Assembly: GCA_021816935.1 (NCBI GenBank)
Contig: JAKAWR010000007.1
Location: 1-64,000 of the forward strand
DNA: 64,000 bases
Direction of reading: 5' to 3'
DNA from: Actinomycetes bacterium
GTDB lineage: Bacteria; Actinomycetota; Acidimicrobiia; Acidimicrobiales; JAMCPL01
Of the stretch, positions 42,691 to 51,672 are shown piece by piece. The notes under the pieces were generated by a model. It searched no databases and was not told the DNA's origin. It worked only from the letters and a program-made list of their open reading frames with translations. Both the position numbers and the translations under genes were made by a program. Positions within the stretch are counted from its first letter, which is position 1. Each line of letters starts with the position of its first letter.

Positions 42691-43220
42691 TGGCGTTCGA
42701 GCCTATACCGATCGACTTCGCCGAAGAGGATCTCGACCGGATCGTATTCGGTGGCGACGGGCTCGTGCCGGTCGTCGTACAGGCTGTCGGGGACGGCATG
42801 GTCCTGATGCTCGCATACATGAACCGGGAATCGCTGCGTAGGACCTTGTCGAGCGGTCGGACGTGCTTTTGGAGCAGGAGCCGGCAGGAGTACTGGGTCA
42901 AGGGAGAGACCTCGGGTGACAGGCAGTGGGTGCGTGACGTGCGCTACGACTGCGACGGCGATGCTCTGCTGGTTACCGTGGAGCAGGAGGGGAGGGGAGC
43001 CTGCCACACGGGGGAGAGGAGTTGCTTTTACAGGGCGATCGGCCGGCCTTTCGTCAGTGCCGGCCGCGGCGAGGGCTCGGATGTAGGCGGCGAGGAGGGG
43101 TCGGGCGGTTCCGTCGGCAAGGCGCCTGGCGGGGTGCTGGTTGAGATGCCGGGGGATGGCGGTGGTGGCGCGAACGCGGTGGGGCAGGTCGTCGCGGGCT
43201 GGAGCGATGCCTCGCCATAG
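42690..43220 (+). CDS. hisI: Phosphoribosyl-AMP cyclohydrolase
   Basis: Third step of histidine synthesis: opens the purine ring of phosphoribosyl-AMP. Motifs: [35 protein letters not shown] and the metal ligands in [13 protein letters not shown] and [11 protein letters not shown]. The enzyme core ends near residue 118; the remaining 58 residues are a Gly/Ala/Val-rich tail not found in typical HisI. The gene overlaps the GroES-like stop and the trpE start. A separate hisE must lie elsewhere. Confidence 0.93.
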   Translation: MAFEPIPIDFAEEDLDRIVFGGDGLVPVVVQAVGDGMVLMLAYMNRESLRRTLSSGRTCFWSRSRQEYWVKGETSGDRQWVRDVRYDCDGDALLVTVEQEGRGACHTGERSCFYRAIGRPFVSAGRGEGSDVGGEEGSGGSVGKAPGGVLVEMPGDGGGGANAVGQVVAGWSDASP

Positions 43221-44892
43221 GGAGATGTCTCCCGGCGACTTCTTGGCGCTCGCGCGTAGCCAGGAGATCGTCCCGGTGTGGCGCGAGGTGGTTGCCGACA
43301 CGGTGACTCCCGTTCTGGCCTTCACGAGGCTGGTGGGCGACAAGCCCGGCTTCCTTTTCGAGTCCGTGGAAACGGGCGAACGCTGGGGACGGTACTCCTT
43401 CATAGGTCGGGACCCGCTCTGCAAGCTGCGTTCAGAGGGGGGGGCCGTTAGGGCGGATGGCCGTCTGGACATGCCAAGTACAATCGTCGAGCGATATGCT
43501 CGTGGCATGCTCGCGACGATCGAGGAGATCGTCTCAGCGTTCCGGAGCGCTCCCATGCCCGGTCTGCCGCCGTTGCACAGTGGCCTCGTCGGGTATCTCG
43601 GGTACGACGTCGTGCGAGAGGTGGAGAAGCTCACGGATCCCCCGCCAGACGATCTTCACCTGCCGGATGCTCTGATGTGGGTGGCTGGGGAAGTCTGCGC
43701 CTTTGACCATTGGCGCCAGAGGGCCGTTCTTGTGGAGAACGTGCAGGTGCCGCGGCGCAGGGTCGCCGCAGGTCGTGGGCAGCAGGCATGCGCCCAAGGG
43801 GAGGGGGCGGTGAACGCGATTGGGGGAGATACTGGCGGGGACGAAGAAGGAGATCTCGCTGGCGCCTGTATGGCGATCTATCATGCGGCCCTGGGGAGTC
43901 TCGACGTGATGGAAGCAGAGTTGAGCGGCGGTGCGACCTCTGCGCCCCTCGATGCTGGCGAATCTGCCCGCTTGGCATCCTTTTCGAGGACGATGACCTC
44001 GCGCCAGTATATGGATGCGGTGGAGGTCGCACGGGAGCATATCGTTGCGGGGGATATTTTCCAGGTGGTGTTTTCCCAACGCTACGACTTCGAGCTGGAA
44101 GCCGACCCGTTCGACGTCTACCGGGTACTGCGGCTGGTCAATCCCAGCCCCTATCTGTACTTCCTGCGATTCGAAGAGTGCACAGTAGTGGGGAGTTCGC
44201 CGGAGCCGATGGTGAGGTCTATGGATGGAGCGGTGATCTCGCGCCCGATTGCGGGGACGAGACGGCGCGGGGGAACGGACCGGGAGGACAGGGCGATGGA
44301 GGCGGATCTCGTCGAGCACCCGAAGGAAATAGCCGAGCACATCATGCTCGTGGACCTGGCGAGGAACGATCTGGGCAAGGTGGTCGATTTCGGGACGGAA
44401 AAGGTGGACGAGCTGATGACGGTGGAGCGCTATAGCCACGTCATGCACCTCACGTCACAGGTCTCGGGCAGGCTATCGGAGGGCAGGGGGCCGGTCGACG
44501 TGATAAGGGCCACGATCCCCGCGGGCACGCTTTCGGGTGCGCCGAAGGTGAGGGCAATGGAGATCATTGATTCGCTGGAGGTGACCAAGCGCGGCGTCTA
44601 CGGCGGGCTCGTTGGCTACGTTGACTTCTGTGGGAACTTGGACAGCGCCATCGCGATCCGGACGATGGTGGTAACCCCGGACGGCATCGGCCACGTCCAG
44701 GCGGGAGCAGGGATAGTCGCGGACAGTGATCCGGAACTGGAGGACAAAGAATGCCTCCATAAGGCCTCGGCACTGCTCGCTGCCGTGGCTGCCGCCCGGA
44801 CTTCTTCCACGCCTGGAGCCACGCCTGGAGCCACGCCTGGAGCCACGCCTCCGCCGGACTCGCCCCCCGTGCCGCCGGCATCCGGGCAGTGA
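43207..44892 (+). CDS. trpE: Anthranilate synthase component I
   Basis: Makes anthranilate from chorismate with TrpG-derived ammonia. Motifs: [18 protein letters not shown] (tryptophan feedback site), [44 protein letters not shown] and [19 protein letters not shown]. The length is about 561. Insertions: residues about 185-215 (Gly/Asp/Ala-rich) and a C-terminal Pro-rich tail coded by a 12-bp tandem repeat. Start ATG 43207 overlaps hisI by 14 bp; ATG 43225 is an alternative. trpG and trpD are not in the window. Confidence 0.94.
   Translation: MPRHREMSPGDFLALARSQEIVPVWREVVADTVTPVLAFTRLVGDKPGFLFESVETGERWGRYSFIGRDPLCKLRSEGGAVRADGRLDMPSTIVERYARGMLATIEEIVSAFRSAPMPGLPPLHSGLVGYLGYDVVREVEKLTDPPPDDLHLPDALMWVAGEVCAFDHWRQRAVLVENVQVPRRRVAAGRGQQACAQGEGAVNAIGGDTGGDEEGDLAGACMAIYHAALGSLDVMEAELSGGATSAPLDAGESARLASFSRTMTSRQYMDAVEVAREHIVAGDIFQVVFSQRYDFELEADPFDVYRVLRLVNPSPYLYFLRFEECTVVGSSPEPMVRSMDGAVISRPIAGTRRRGGTDREDRAMEADLVEHPKEIAEHIMLVDLARNDLGKVVDFGTEKVDELMTVERYSHVMHLTSQVSGRLSEGRGPVDVIRATIPAGTLSGAPKVRAMEIIDSLEVTKRGVYGGLVGYVDFCGNLDSAIAIRTMVVTPDGIGHVQAGAGIVADSDPELEDKECLHKASALLAAVAAARTSSTPGATPGATPGATPPPDSPPVPPASGQ
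44811..44850 (+). repeat. 12-bp tandem repeat in the 3' end of trpE
   Basis: GCCTGGAGCCAC is repeated three times, then a partial copy, coding Pro-Gly-Ala-Thr units in the TrpE tail, which lies past the conserved fold. Confidence 0.9.
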
Positions 44893-46022
44893 CGCCAGCC
44901 TCACCTCCTGAGGATATCGTCGAGGGATACAACCTGCTTACTACCGGTGCAGGCGTCGTGCGGGTCAACCGCGACGTCGTAAGAGTTGGCGGACCCGATG
45001 CGCTCAGGTACCTCCAGGGACAGTTGAGTCAGGATCTTGAACCCCTCTCTGTGGGCGGAGTGGTCTATGGCTTCATTCTCGAACCGCGGGGCTATGTAGA
45101 TGCCGTTGTTCGTGTTGGAAGGACCGGTGACGACGAGTTCGTGCTCCTCGTGGATGGCGGTTGGGGGGAAGCTACCGCCGAGCGTCTGAAGCGCTTCCAG
45201 ATCCGTACGAAAGCAACTATCGAGGTGCTTTGTATGCACGTGGCCGCCGTGGGCGGTCGGGGTGCGGAGGACTTGGTTGGTGCGCTCCGGGGTGAGCCCG
45301 GCGCGCACGGCGACGCCGCCCGAGCCGTAGCGGAGCCTCAGGCGGTCGATGCGGAGCCTGCATCTTGGAGCGGCGCGATAGTAAGTCTCGGGGATCGGCA
45401 GACTGCCATACCGTGGGCGTGGCCCGGTCTTGCCGGGTACGACCTGATCGGTACCGCGCCGCCTGATGAGCCGATCGCGGCGCTGGTTGCGGACCTTCCG
45501 GCCTGCGCGCCGGAGGCCTGGGAGGCCGTAAGAATCGAGGCTGGTATGCCCGTCATGGGTAGGGAGATCGGACCCAGGACCTTGCCGGCGGCAATCGGGA
45601 TCACCGGGCTGGCCGTGAGCTTCACCAAGGGCTGCTACGTCGGCCAGGAGCTTGTAGCGCGGGTCGATGCGCGTGGTGGTCGCGTTCCGGAGCGGCTCGT
45701 CCGGATCGACATGCCGGTGCCGGAGGATGGCGTTAGCGCGGCGAGCGGGAGTGGAGGCGCTCTCAGGCCGGTCCGGCGCGGCACCGGAGTGGCGGGCTGG
45801 GGCCGAGGCGCCGAGGCAGGGATGCTCGCCGAGGCGTTGGCTGATGCCCCTCTCCACTACGGAGACGTTCCCTGCGGCCGGATCACCTCGGCGGCCTGGT
45901 CTCCCGGTACCGGCGGTATCGTGTGCCTGGCGTACCTGGCCAGGAGCGTGCCGGCGTCGGCGGAGCTGACGGCCGGCGATAATCCGGGTTTCCCGGCAGT
46001 AGTTTCCGCTCTCGGCCATTGA
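44889..46022 (+). CDS. YgfZ/GcvT-like folate-binding protein
   Basis: A 377-residue protein starting with GTG that overlaps the trpE stop (GTGA). It has the GcvT-type N-domain (VVRVGGPDALRYLQGQLSQD, FILEPRGYVDAVVRV) and the YgfZ signature KGCYVGQELVARVDARG (Cys near residue 250). YgfZ-type proteins bind folate and help repair or build Fe-S enzymes. The middle (about 118-155) contains a low-complexity insertion (AHGDAARAVAEPQAVDAEPA). Its place between trpE and trpC suggests co-transcription, not a direct tryptophan role. Confidence 0.88.
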   Translation: MTPASPPEDIVEGYNLLTTGAGVVRVNRDVVRVGGPDALRYLQGQLSQDLEPLSVGGVVYGFILEPRGYVDAVVRVGRTGDDEFVLLVDGGWGEATAERLKRFQIRTKATIEVLCMHVAAVGGRGAEDLVGALRGEPGAHGDAARAVAEPQAVDAEPASWSGAIVSLGDRQTAIPWAWPGLAGYDLIGTAPPDEPIAALVADLPACAPEAWEAVRIEAGMPVMGREIGPRTLPAAIGITGLAVSFTKGCYVGQELVARVDARGGRVPERLVRIDMPVPEDGVSAASGSGGALRPVRRGTGVAGWGRGAEAGMLAEALADAPLHYGDVPCGRITSAAWSPGTGGIVCLAYLARSVPASAELTAGDNPGFPAVVSALGH

Positions 46023-46123
46023 CCGCTCTACCTTCGGCGTGCGCGTAGGCGGCATCTGGTGAGCTACGTTACAGGGGTGATTTCTCCGACGGCTGGAGTG
46101 GAGCGTCCCATGGGAACGCTCTG

Positions 46124-46942
46124 ATGACCGCCTATCTCCAGGAGATCGTTGCCCACCATCGGGAGCTTGCGGCAGTGGATGGCAGGGATGTCGAAGAGCT
46201 GATCGAGATGGCGGGAAAGGAGCCTTCCGCAAGGGGGTTCCGGAGGGCATTGTACGACCACTGGGCAGCCTACGGCGTGGGTGTCGTGGCGGAGATCAAG
46301 CGCCGTTCCCCTTCCAAGGGGCCCATAGCGCCGGACCTGGATCCTGCCGCCCTTGCCATCGAGTACGAGCGCGGCGGGGCTGCCTGCCTCTCCGTCCTTA
46401 CCGACGACCGCTACTTCGGTGGCTCACCAGGCGACCTGCGTGCCGCGAGGCAGGCTGCCGGCTTGCCCGTCTTGCGCAAGGACTTCACGGTGAGTACCGC
46501 GGACGTGGCAGATGCCCGGCTCATGGGAGCGGATGCCATCTTGCTTATCGCAGCGGCTCTCGAAGAGGCGGAGTTGGCGTCGCTCCATCATCTGGCCGGT
46601 CGTCTCGGCCTTGACGCCCTGGTCGAAATCCATGACGAGCGGGAGCTCGATCAGGTCCTTGCGCTGGGCGCCTCCCTCATCGGTGTCAACCAGCGAGATC
46701 TCCACACTTTCGAGGTGGATACCGGCCTTGCCGTGAAGCTCCGTAGAAGGATCCCGGATAGCGTGGTGACGATTGCCGAATCCGGGATCATGGGACCGGG
46801 TGATGCAATGCGATTGGCCGATGCCGGTTATCACGCGATCCTTGTCGGCGAACACCTGGTGAGAGCTGCAGATCGTGCCGAGGCGGTGAGGAAGCTAGCC
46901 GATCCGAACCGTAGCGTTCCCTGCCCGACCAAACGATCCTGA
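46124..46942 (+). CDS. trpC: Indole-3-glycerol phosphate synthase
   Basis: A 272-residue TIM barrel that closes the indole ring. Motifs: VVAEIKRRSPSKGPIAPDLD, CLSVLTDDRYFGGSPGDLRA, PVLRKDFTVSTADV (catalytic Lys), LLIAAALEEAEL, LVEIHDERELDQVL, GVNQRDLHTFEVD and VTIAESGIMGPGD. The fold is complete with no insertion. It follows the ygfZ-like gene by 101 bp and is separated from trpF by 275 bp with a hairpin. Confidence 0.96.
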   Translation: MTAYLQEIVAHHRELAAVDGRDVEELIEMAGKEPSARGFRRALYDHWAAYGVGVVAEIKRRSPSKGPIAPDLDPAALAIEYERGGAACLSVLTDDRYFGGSPGDLRAARQAAGLPVLRKDFTVSTADVADARLMGADAILLIAAALEEAELASLHHLAGRLGLDALVEIHDERELDQVLALGASLIGVNQRDLHTFEVDTGLAVKLRRRIPDSVVTIAESGIMGPGDAMRLADAGYHAILVGEHLVRAADRAEAVRKLADPNRSVPCPTKRS

Positions 46943-46951
46943 CCCGACGAT

Positions 46952-46980
46952 CCACCCGGACCCGGCTAGGGTCCGGGTGG
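46952..46980 (+). terminator. Strong hairpin after trpC
   Basis: CCACCCGGACCC, loop GGCTA, GGGTCCGGGTGG: a perfect 12-bp stem 10 bp behind the trpC stop. No U-run follows, as is usual in actinobacteria. It may end or attenuate transcription ahead of trpF. Confidence 0.65.
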
Positions 46981-47217
46981 CCGGGTTTCCTTCCCATCGC
47001 CCGGCGGGCTCGACTCGTACGCTGCAAATCAATGGACACTCAACGTACTGGAGAAGCTGGGCTACTCGAATTACTAGATAACGCATGGTCCTCAATTCAC
47101 GTCAGGGTGCATGTCTTGTACCCATGTTTGGTACTACCGTCCCGTAGGGTGTTCCCCCCGCCGCCGTCCGGTGCAGGCAGGTCGCAGCAGCATGGCTGGT
47201 ATGCTGGGAGGGTGCTC
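46981..47217 (+). other. trpC-trpF gap after the hairpin
   Basis: No gene is supported. The stretch 47030-47110 is more AT-rich than its surroundings, and GTACC-CATGTTT-GGTAC at about 47119-47135 is a small inverted repeat. A second promoter for trpFBA could lie here. Confidence 0.3.
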
Positions 47218-47823
47218 GTGAAGGTGTGCGGTATTACCAACGAACCGGACGCGCTTCTTGCCGTAGGGTTGGGAGCGAATGCACTCGGCTTCGTTTTCGC
47301 CCCCTCAGCGCGCCAGATGCCCGCCAGGGCCGTTGCACGCATTCTCGACCGGCTCCCGAGCGACGTCCTTACCGTGGGCGTCTTCAGGAACGAGGCGCCG
47401 CGGCGGGTTGTCGATATCGTGAACGAAATCGGGCTCGGTGCGGCGCAACTTCATGGCGAGGAGGATTCGGAGTCGTGCAGGTATGTATCGGAGCGGGTGC
47501 CGATAATGCTCAAGGCGTTCCCCGCCGGGCATCCTGAGATTGCCAATCTCGACAAGTACGGTGCCGATCTGGTTCTCATCGACTCGGTGTCGCCAGGCTC
47601 CGGCAGGGTTTTCGACTGGAGCGTTGCCGAGGGGGTTGCAGACTCGTCGAGGATGGTTGTCGCCGGCGGTCTCAATTCCTCCAACGTCGGCGACGTGATC
47701 GAGCGGCTGAGGCCCTACGGGGTAGACGTCTCAACGGGTGTCGAGATGGCGCCTGGCCGGAAGGATCCCCGCAAGCTGCGGGCTTTTATGGCGGCTGTCG
47801 AAAGTGCGAACGGTTCTTCCTGA
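47218..47823 (+). CDS. trpF: Phosphoribosylanthranilate isomerase
   Basis: A 201-residue TIM barrel. KVCGITNEPDALLAVGLGANALGFVFAPSARQ holds the catalytic Cys; GAAQLHGEED, VLIDSVSPGSGRVFDW (catalytic Asp) and VVAGGLNSSNVGDVI follow. I chose GTG 47218 because GGGAGG lies 6 nt before it; an in-frame open leader back to 47032 lacks family sequence. First gene of trpF-trpB-trpA. Confidence 0.95.
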   Translation: MKVCGITNEPDALLAVGLGANALGFVFAPSARQMPARAVARILDRLPSDVLTVGVFRNEAPRRVVDIVNEIGLGAAQLHGEEDSESCRYVSERVPIMLKAFPAGHPEIANLDKYGADLVLIDSVSPGSGRVFDWSVAEGVADSSRMVVAGGLNSSNVGDVIERLRPYGVDVSTGVEMAPGRKDPRKLRAFMAAVESANGSS

Positions 47824-47893
47824 GGCAGCAGGCCAACGCCTGACCTCGTGACACGGTGACCCGACATGTGGCCGCCGCCGGTGGCGGCGCGGG

Positions 47894-49102
47894 ATGAGCC
47901 CCGCGGGCTCCGAGGGTAATGCCGCCCCTATGGCGATGACGGGATACCCGGGCCCGGCGGGGCGGTTCGGCGAGTTCGGCGGCCGCTTCGCTCCCGAGTC
48001 TCTCGTGGCCGCCTGTGTCGAGCTGGAGCACGCGTTCGCCGAGGCCTGGGCCGACGAGGGATTCCATGCTGAGCTGTCCTCCATCCTCCGGACCTACGGG
48101 GGAAGGCCGACGCCGGTTACGGAATGCGCCCGCCTGTCCCGTCAGCTCGGAGTGAGGATACTGCTCAAGCGGGAGGATCTGGCTCACACGGGGTCTCACA
48201 AGCTGAACAACGTGATTGGCCAGGCCCTTCTGGCCAGGCGCATGGGCAAGACGAGGCTCATTGCCGAGACCGGAGCCGGCCAGCACGGGGTGGCCACCGC
48301 GACGGCGGCTGCGTTGTTCGGCCAGGACTGCCAGGTGTACATGGGCGAGATCGATATCCACCGCCAAGAGCTCAACGTCTTTCGCATGCAGCTTCTCGGA
48401 GCCGAGGTGACTGCCGTGAAGAGCGGTAGCCGCACGCTCAAGGACGCCGTCAACGACGCGCTGAGGGATTGGGTGGCGACCTGCGATACCACCTATTACT
48501 GCCTCGGGTCCGTGATGGGGCCACATCCCTACCCCTGGATGGTGCGGGAGCTCCAAAGTGTGATCGGCAACGAGGCCCGAGAGCAGTGCCGGGAGCTGCT
48601 CGGTGGGACCGATCCGGACTTCGTTGTGGCGTGCGTCGGGGGCGGATCCAACTCCGCCGGGACTTTTGCGGGTTTCGTTTCGACGGGCGCGAAGCTCGTC
48701 GGGGTGGAAGCCGCAGGGGGAGCGGCTATTACCAGGGGGATACCAGGAGTGCTTCACGGGATGAAGTCGTATATCCTCCAGGACGACGACGGCCAGATCC
48801 TCGAGGCCGAGTCCATATCGGCGGGGCTCGACTATCCTGGCATCGGCCCGGAGCACTCCTACCTTGCGTCGATCGGCAGGGCAGTCTACGAGACGGCTGG
48901 AGACGAGGATGTCCTCGAGGCGTTCAAACTACTATCCCGGACAGAGGGAATTATTCCCGCGCTGGAACCGGCGCATGCCGTCGCCTGGGTCGCCCGGGAG
49001 GCGGGTAGGAGCATCCCGGAGGGCGCAACCGTGCTTATCACCATGTCGGGCCGGGGCGACAAGGACGTCGCTCAGGTACAGGAGCTTCTCCGTGGGCAGT
49101 GA
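47894..49102 (+). CDS. trpB: Tryptophan synthase beta chain
   Basis: A 402-residue PLP enzyme that joins indole and serine. [18 protein letters not shown] is the start block; the PLP lysine is K103 in [33 protein letters not shown]-like [12 protein letters not shown] and [11 protein letters not shown] follow. Full length, no insertion. It forms a tunnel complex with TrpA, whose gene overlaps by 11 bp. Confidence 0.97.
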   Translation: MSPAGSEGNAAPMAMTGYPGPAGRFGEFGGRFAPESLVAACVELEHAFAEAWADEGFHAELSSILRTYGGRPTPVTECARLSRQLGVRILLKREDLAHTGSHKLNNVIGQALLARRMGKTRLIAETGAGQHGVATATAAALFGQDCQVYMGEIDIHRQELNVFRMQLLGAEVTAVKSGSRTLKDAVNDALRDWVATCDTTYYCLGSVMGPHPYPWMVRELQSVIGNEAREQCRELLGGTDPDFVVACVGGGSNSAGTFAGFVSTGAKLVGVEAAGGAAITRGIPGVLHGMKSYILQDDDGQILEAESISAGLDYPGIGPEHSYLASIGRAVYETAGDEDVLEAFKLLSRTEGIIPALEPAHAVAWVAREAGRSIPEGATVLITMSGRGDKDVAQVQELLRGQ

Positions 49103-49877
49103 CGCCGGCCCACTGGAGGAGGCTCTTCGTACGAAGCGCGCCGCCGGCCGCAAACTGCTCGCTTGCTATCTTGTGGCAGGCATGTCGCCCGACTGGCTCG
49201 AGGCGCTGGCGGCTATCGAAGCCGAAGGTGCTGACGTTATCGAGGTTGGCATCCCGTTCTCCGATCCACTCCTCGACGGCCCGGTGATCCAGGAGGCGGG
49301 GAAGCGGGCACTGCTTGCCGGATTCACGCCGGGGAGGGTGCTGGCTGATGTCGGGCAATCGGGTTGCACGGTGCCGCTTGTGGCGATGACCTACTACAAC
49401 ATTCTCCTTCGCGCCGGCCTTGAGCGTATGGCCGGCAGGCTGGTGGAAGCTGGGATACGGGGGAGCATCGTGGCGGACCTTTCCCTGGAGGAGTCGGGTC
49501 CCTGGTGCGAGGAGGCGGAGGCCGGGGGGATCGAGAACATCATGCTGGTAGCGCCACCGACGTCTGTCGAGCGCGCTGCGACAATAGCGTCCATGTCACG
49601 CGGGTTCGTCTACTGCGTCGCCACCATGGGGGTCACGGGAGAGAGGGTCAGTCTGGCATCGTCGGCCGCTGAGGTGGCGCGCAAGGTGACGGACGTGACC
49701 GACAAGCCGGCGCTTGTGGGCATCGGAGTATCAACGCCGGCCCAGGCGTCCGAGGTCTGCTCGGTGGCCGATGGGGTAGTGGTCGGCTCGGCTATCGTAA
49801 GGCGCCTCCTCGACGGCGAAGGGCCCGGCGGAGTTGGCCGGTTTGTCGCAGCTCTCCGGTCGGCCATCGACGTCTGA
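49092..49877 (+). CDS. trpA: Tryptophan synthase alpha chain
   Basis: A 261-residue TIM barrel that releases indole from indole-glycerol-P. Catalytic Glu is in [20 protein letters not shown], catalytic Asp in [32 protein letters not shown] and [14 protein letters not shown] bind the phosphate. Start GTG 49092 lies inside the trpB end; the open frame further upstream is a trpB shadow. Confidence 0.96.
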   Translation: MGSDAGPLEEALRTKRAAGRKLLACYLVAGMSPDWLEALAAIEAEGADVIEVGIPFSDPLLDGPVIQEAGKRALLAGFTPGRVLADVGQSGCTVPLVAMTYYNILLRAGLERMAGRLVEAGIRGSIVADLSLEESGPWCEEAEAGGIENIMLVAPPTSVERAATIASMSRGFVYCVATMGVTGERVSLASSAAEVARKVTDVTDKPALVGIGVSTPAQASEVCSVADGVVVGSAIVRRLLDGEGPGGVGRFVAALRSAIDV

Positions 49878-49896
49878 CCGGGTCGGCGTCCACCAG

Positions 49897-49915
49897 CCGG
49901 TCCCTGCCGGGCCGG
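49897..49915. terminator. Short hairpin between convergent trpA and groES
   Basis: CCGGTCC, loop CTGCC, GGGCCGG: a 7-bp stem with one G-T pair 20 bp after trpA. It could serve as a weak two-way terminator. Confidence 0.35.
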
Positions 49916-49999
49916 ATCATTGCGGTGGCCTAGCGACGTAGCAGCACACGGGCCGTCTGAGCGCGAAGGACAGCCGGCGGACCACGTCCGGCAGATTCG

Positions 50000-50272
50000 T
50001 CAGCGCAGCACAGCCAGCAGGTCGGCGGCCTCAAGGATCAGGTAGTCCTCACCGTCGAGGCGAAGGTCCGTGCCCGAGTACTTGCCGTATAGCACGCGAT
50101 CGCCGGGGGCAACTTTGATCATCTCTTCGTCGTCGCCCACGGAAACGACCTCTCCGCGCTGCGGCTTCTCCTGTGCGGTGTCGGGCAGCACCAGACCGCT
50201 AGCGGTGACACTCTCCTCCTCGAGCACTCTGACCAGTACTCGCGCCCCGAGGGGCTCTACCTTCTCGCTCAT
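50000..50272 (-). CDS. groES: Co-chaperonin GroES
   Basis: A 90-residue GroES of normal size: VEPLGARVLVRVLEEE, mobile loop TASGLVLPDTAQEKPQRG (tripeptide LVL), VAPGDRVLYGKYSGTDLRL and GEDYLILEAADLLAVL. ATG 50272 has AGGAGAG 5-8 nt upstream. It caps the GroEL cage during protein folding. Unusually, groEL is not adjacent; the gene closes an arsR-DUF302-glutaredoxin operon, 25 bp behind the glutaredoxin gene. Confidence 0.94.
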   Translation of the reverse strand: MSEKVEPLGARVLVRVLEEESVTASGLVLPDTAQEKPQRGEVVSVGDDEEMIKVAPGDRVLYGKYSGTDLRLDGEDYLILEAADLLAVLR

Positions 50273-50297
50273 ACAACTCTCCTTTCGATGATCCCCG

Positions 50298-50567
50298 TTA
50301 TGCTCGCTCGCCGGAAAGCCCGAGTAGCCGGTCGATTTGCGGCTGGTCGAACCCGACGATTGGGCGCCCGTCGATTTCGATGACCGGCACACCCATCTGA
50401 CCGGTCCGCCGAGCGAGGTCGCTCGCCGCCCGTGTGTCGCGCGATACGTCGACCTCCTTGAAGCGCACGCCGTGGCTACGCAAGTAGCTTTTCGTCCGGT
50501 TACACCAAGAGCAGGTGGGGGTGGTGAACACCAGCACTCTGTGCGGGCGGGGCTGGGCAGGCTGCAT
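50298..50567 (-). CDS. Glutaredoxin-like thiol oxidoreductase (mycoredoxin type)
   Basis: An 89-residue thioredoxin-fold protein: RVLVFTTPTCSWCNRTKSYL with CxxC (Cys-Ser-Trp-Cys), FKEVDVSRDTRAASDL and the cis-Pro in GVPVIEIDGRPIVGFDQPQI. In actinobacteria such proteins work with mycothiol. ATG 50567 overlaps the DUF302 stop by 1 bp (TGATG) and has AGGAGG 7 nt before it. Confidence 0.93.
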   Translation of the reverse strand: MQPAQPRPHRVLVFTTPTCSWCNRTKSYLRSHGVRFKEVDVSRDTRAASDLARRTGQMGVPVIEIDGRPIVGFDQPQIDRLLGLSGERA

Positions 50568-51049
50568 CAGGGAACCTCCTCGTCGTCGGGCGCATTCGTC
50601 CGGTCTTGGCCCGATCCTCTTGATCGGGACTGCTGCCCGTCTTCCTCCAGTGGCGCCAGAGCTTCCACGGCCCTCCGTAGCCGCTCCGAAGCCTCCGCCG
50701 CCACCTTCTCGATCTCCGGAGCGCTGGTGATCCCCATGATCGCCTCTGGATCCATCACCTCCACCAAGGTCCCGTTCCCTGCGGCACGCAACACGACGTT
50801 GCATGGGAGCAGAGCGCCGATCGAAGGCTCGGCACCGAGCGCTCGATGGGCCAGCAGAGGGTTGCACGCGCCGAGTATCAGGTAGGGGCTCGAGTCGATC
50901 TCGAGCTTTGCCTTCATGACCGCCGCGACGTCGATCTCGGTGAGCACCCCGAATCCCTCCGCCGCCAGTGCCGCGACTACGCGCTCGCGCGCGGCGCCGA
51001 CATCCACGGGTAGCTCGGTGCCGAAGGTATAGGCAGGTCCAGGGGTCAT
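50567..51049 (-). CDS. DUF302-family protein
   Basis: A 160-residue protein with the DUF302 fold: TFGTELPVDVGAARERVVAALAAEGFGVLTEIDV, LILGACNPLLAHRALGAEPSIGALLPCNVVL. The conserved Cys-Asn-Pro and Pro-Cys-Asn suggest ligand or metal contacts, though the role of DUF302 is not known. The tail of 40 residues is acidic and polar. It overlaps arsR by 4 bp. Confidence 0.9.
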   Translation of the reverse strand: MTPGPAYTFGTELPVDVGAARERVVAALAAEGFGVLTEIDVAAVMKAKLEIDSSPYLILGACNPLLAHRALGAEPSIGALLPCNVVLRAAGNGTLVEVMDPEAIMGITSAPEIEKVAAEASERLRRAVEALAPLEEDGQQSRSRGSGQDRTNAPDDEEVP

Positions 51050-51411
51050 CTTCGCTGGCTCTCCTTTCGAGGGCGCGGCCGCATGCGGTCGACCACGATC
51101 GCCTGGACGATGTCGCAAGCGTCGAGGATCCGTTCCTCGGCCAGGTGGTAATAGACGGTCGTTCCTTCGCGGCGGGTCGAAACCAGCCCTGCGTGACGCA
51201 GCACGGAGAGGTGCTGGCTGGCGTTCGGGAAGCTCATCCCGACCGAATTGGCGAGATCTCCGACGCACTGATCGCCATGACGCAGAGCCTGGAGCAGCAT
51301 CAGGCGCTTCGGGTCGGTCAGCACCTTGCAGAGCTCAGCGTGGAGCACGAACGCCTCAGCGTCCCACTGCTGGCGTGCATGCGCCCGGGCGATCGTACTG
51401 CTTGCTCGCAC
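51046..51411 (-). CDS. ArsR-family transcriptional regulator
   Basis: A 121-residue winged-helix repressor: HAELCKVLTDPKRLMLLQAL, CVGDLANSVGMSFPNASQHL (recognition helix), LVSTRREGTTVYYHLAEERI. Cys at ELCKVL, QCVGD and DACDIV could sense metals or thiol state, but no classic CxCxxC is seen. It leads the operon arsR-DUF302-glutaredoxin-groES and probably controls it. Confidence 0.93.
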   Translation of the reverse strand: MRASSTIARAHARQQWDAEAFVLHAELCKVLTDPKRLMLLQALRHGDQCVGDLANSVGMSFPNASQHLSVLRHAGLVSTRREGTTVYYHLAEERILDACDIVQAIVVDRMRPRPRKESQRR

Positions 51412-51427
51412 AAGAAGATATTAGCAG

Positions 51428-51646
51428 TTATTCACGCACATATGCAACTAGCTCCCATTCGGACCGTCTCTTCACCAAGGTGCGCTTGGGCCAAGGTTCA
51501 TGGAACGTTCCCGGCTGTCCTCTCGCCGAGCGTCCAGAGTCCGGGCCCGAGAGGCGCCGCCGGGACAGCGCGGCCATTCGAGAAGGCAGCGCAGTGGCGA
51601 TCGACGCGATACCCGTCAAGACCATTAGAGCCGAGACGGTCCGCAT
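51428..51646 (-). CDS. Possible small membrane/secreted protein
   Basis: A 72-residue frame behind the ABC1-kinase gene: a short hydrophobic segment (TVSALMVLTGIASIATAL) followed by a basic tail. No family recognised, weak ribosome site. It may be a real small protein or chance open frame. Confidence 0.35.
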   Translation of the reverse strand: MRTVSALMVLTGIASIATALPSRMAALSRRRLSGPDSGRSARGQPGTFHEPWPKRTLVKRRSEWELVAYVRE

Positions 51647-51672
51647 CCTGGTGTGGAAATCGCGACAGGGCG

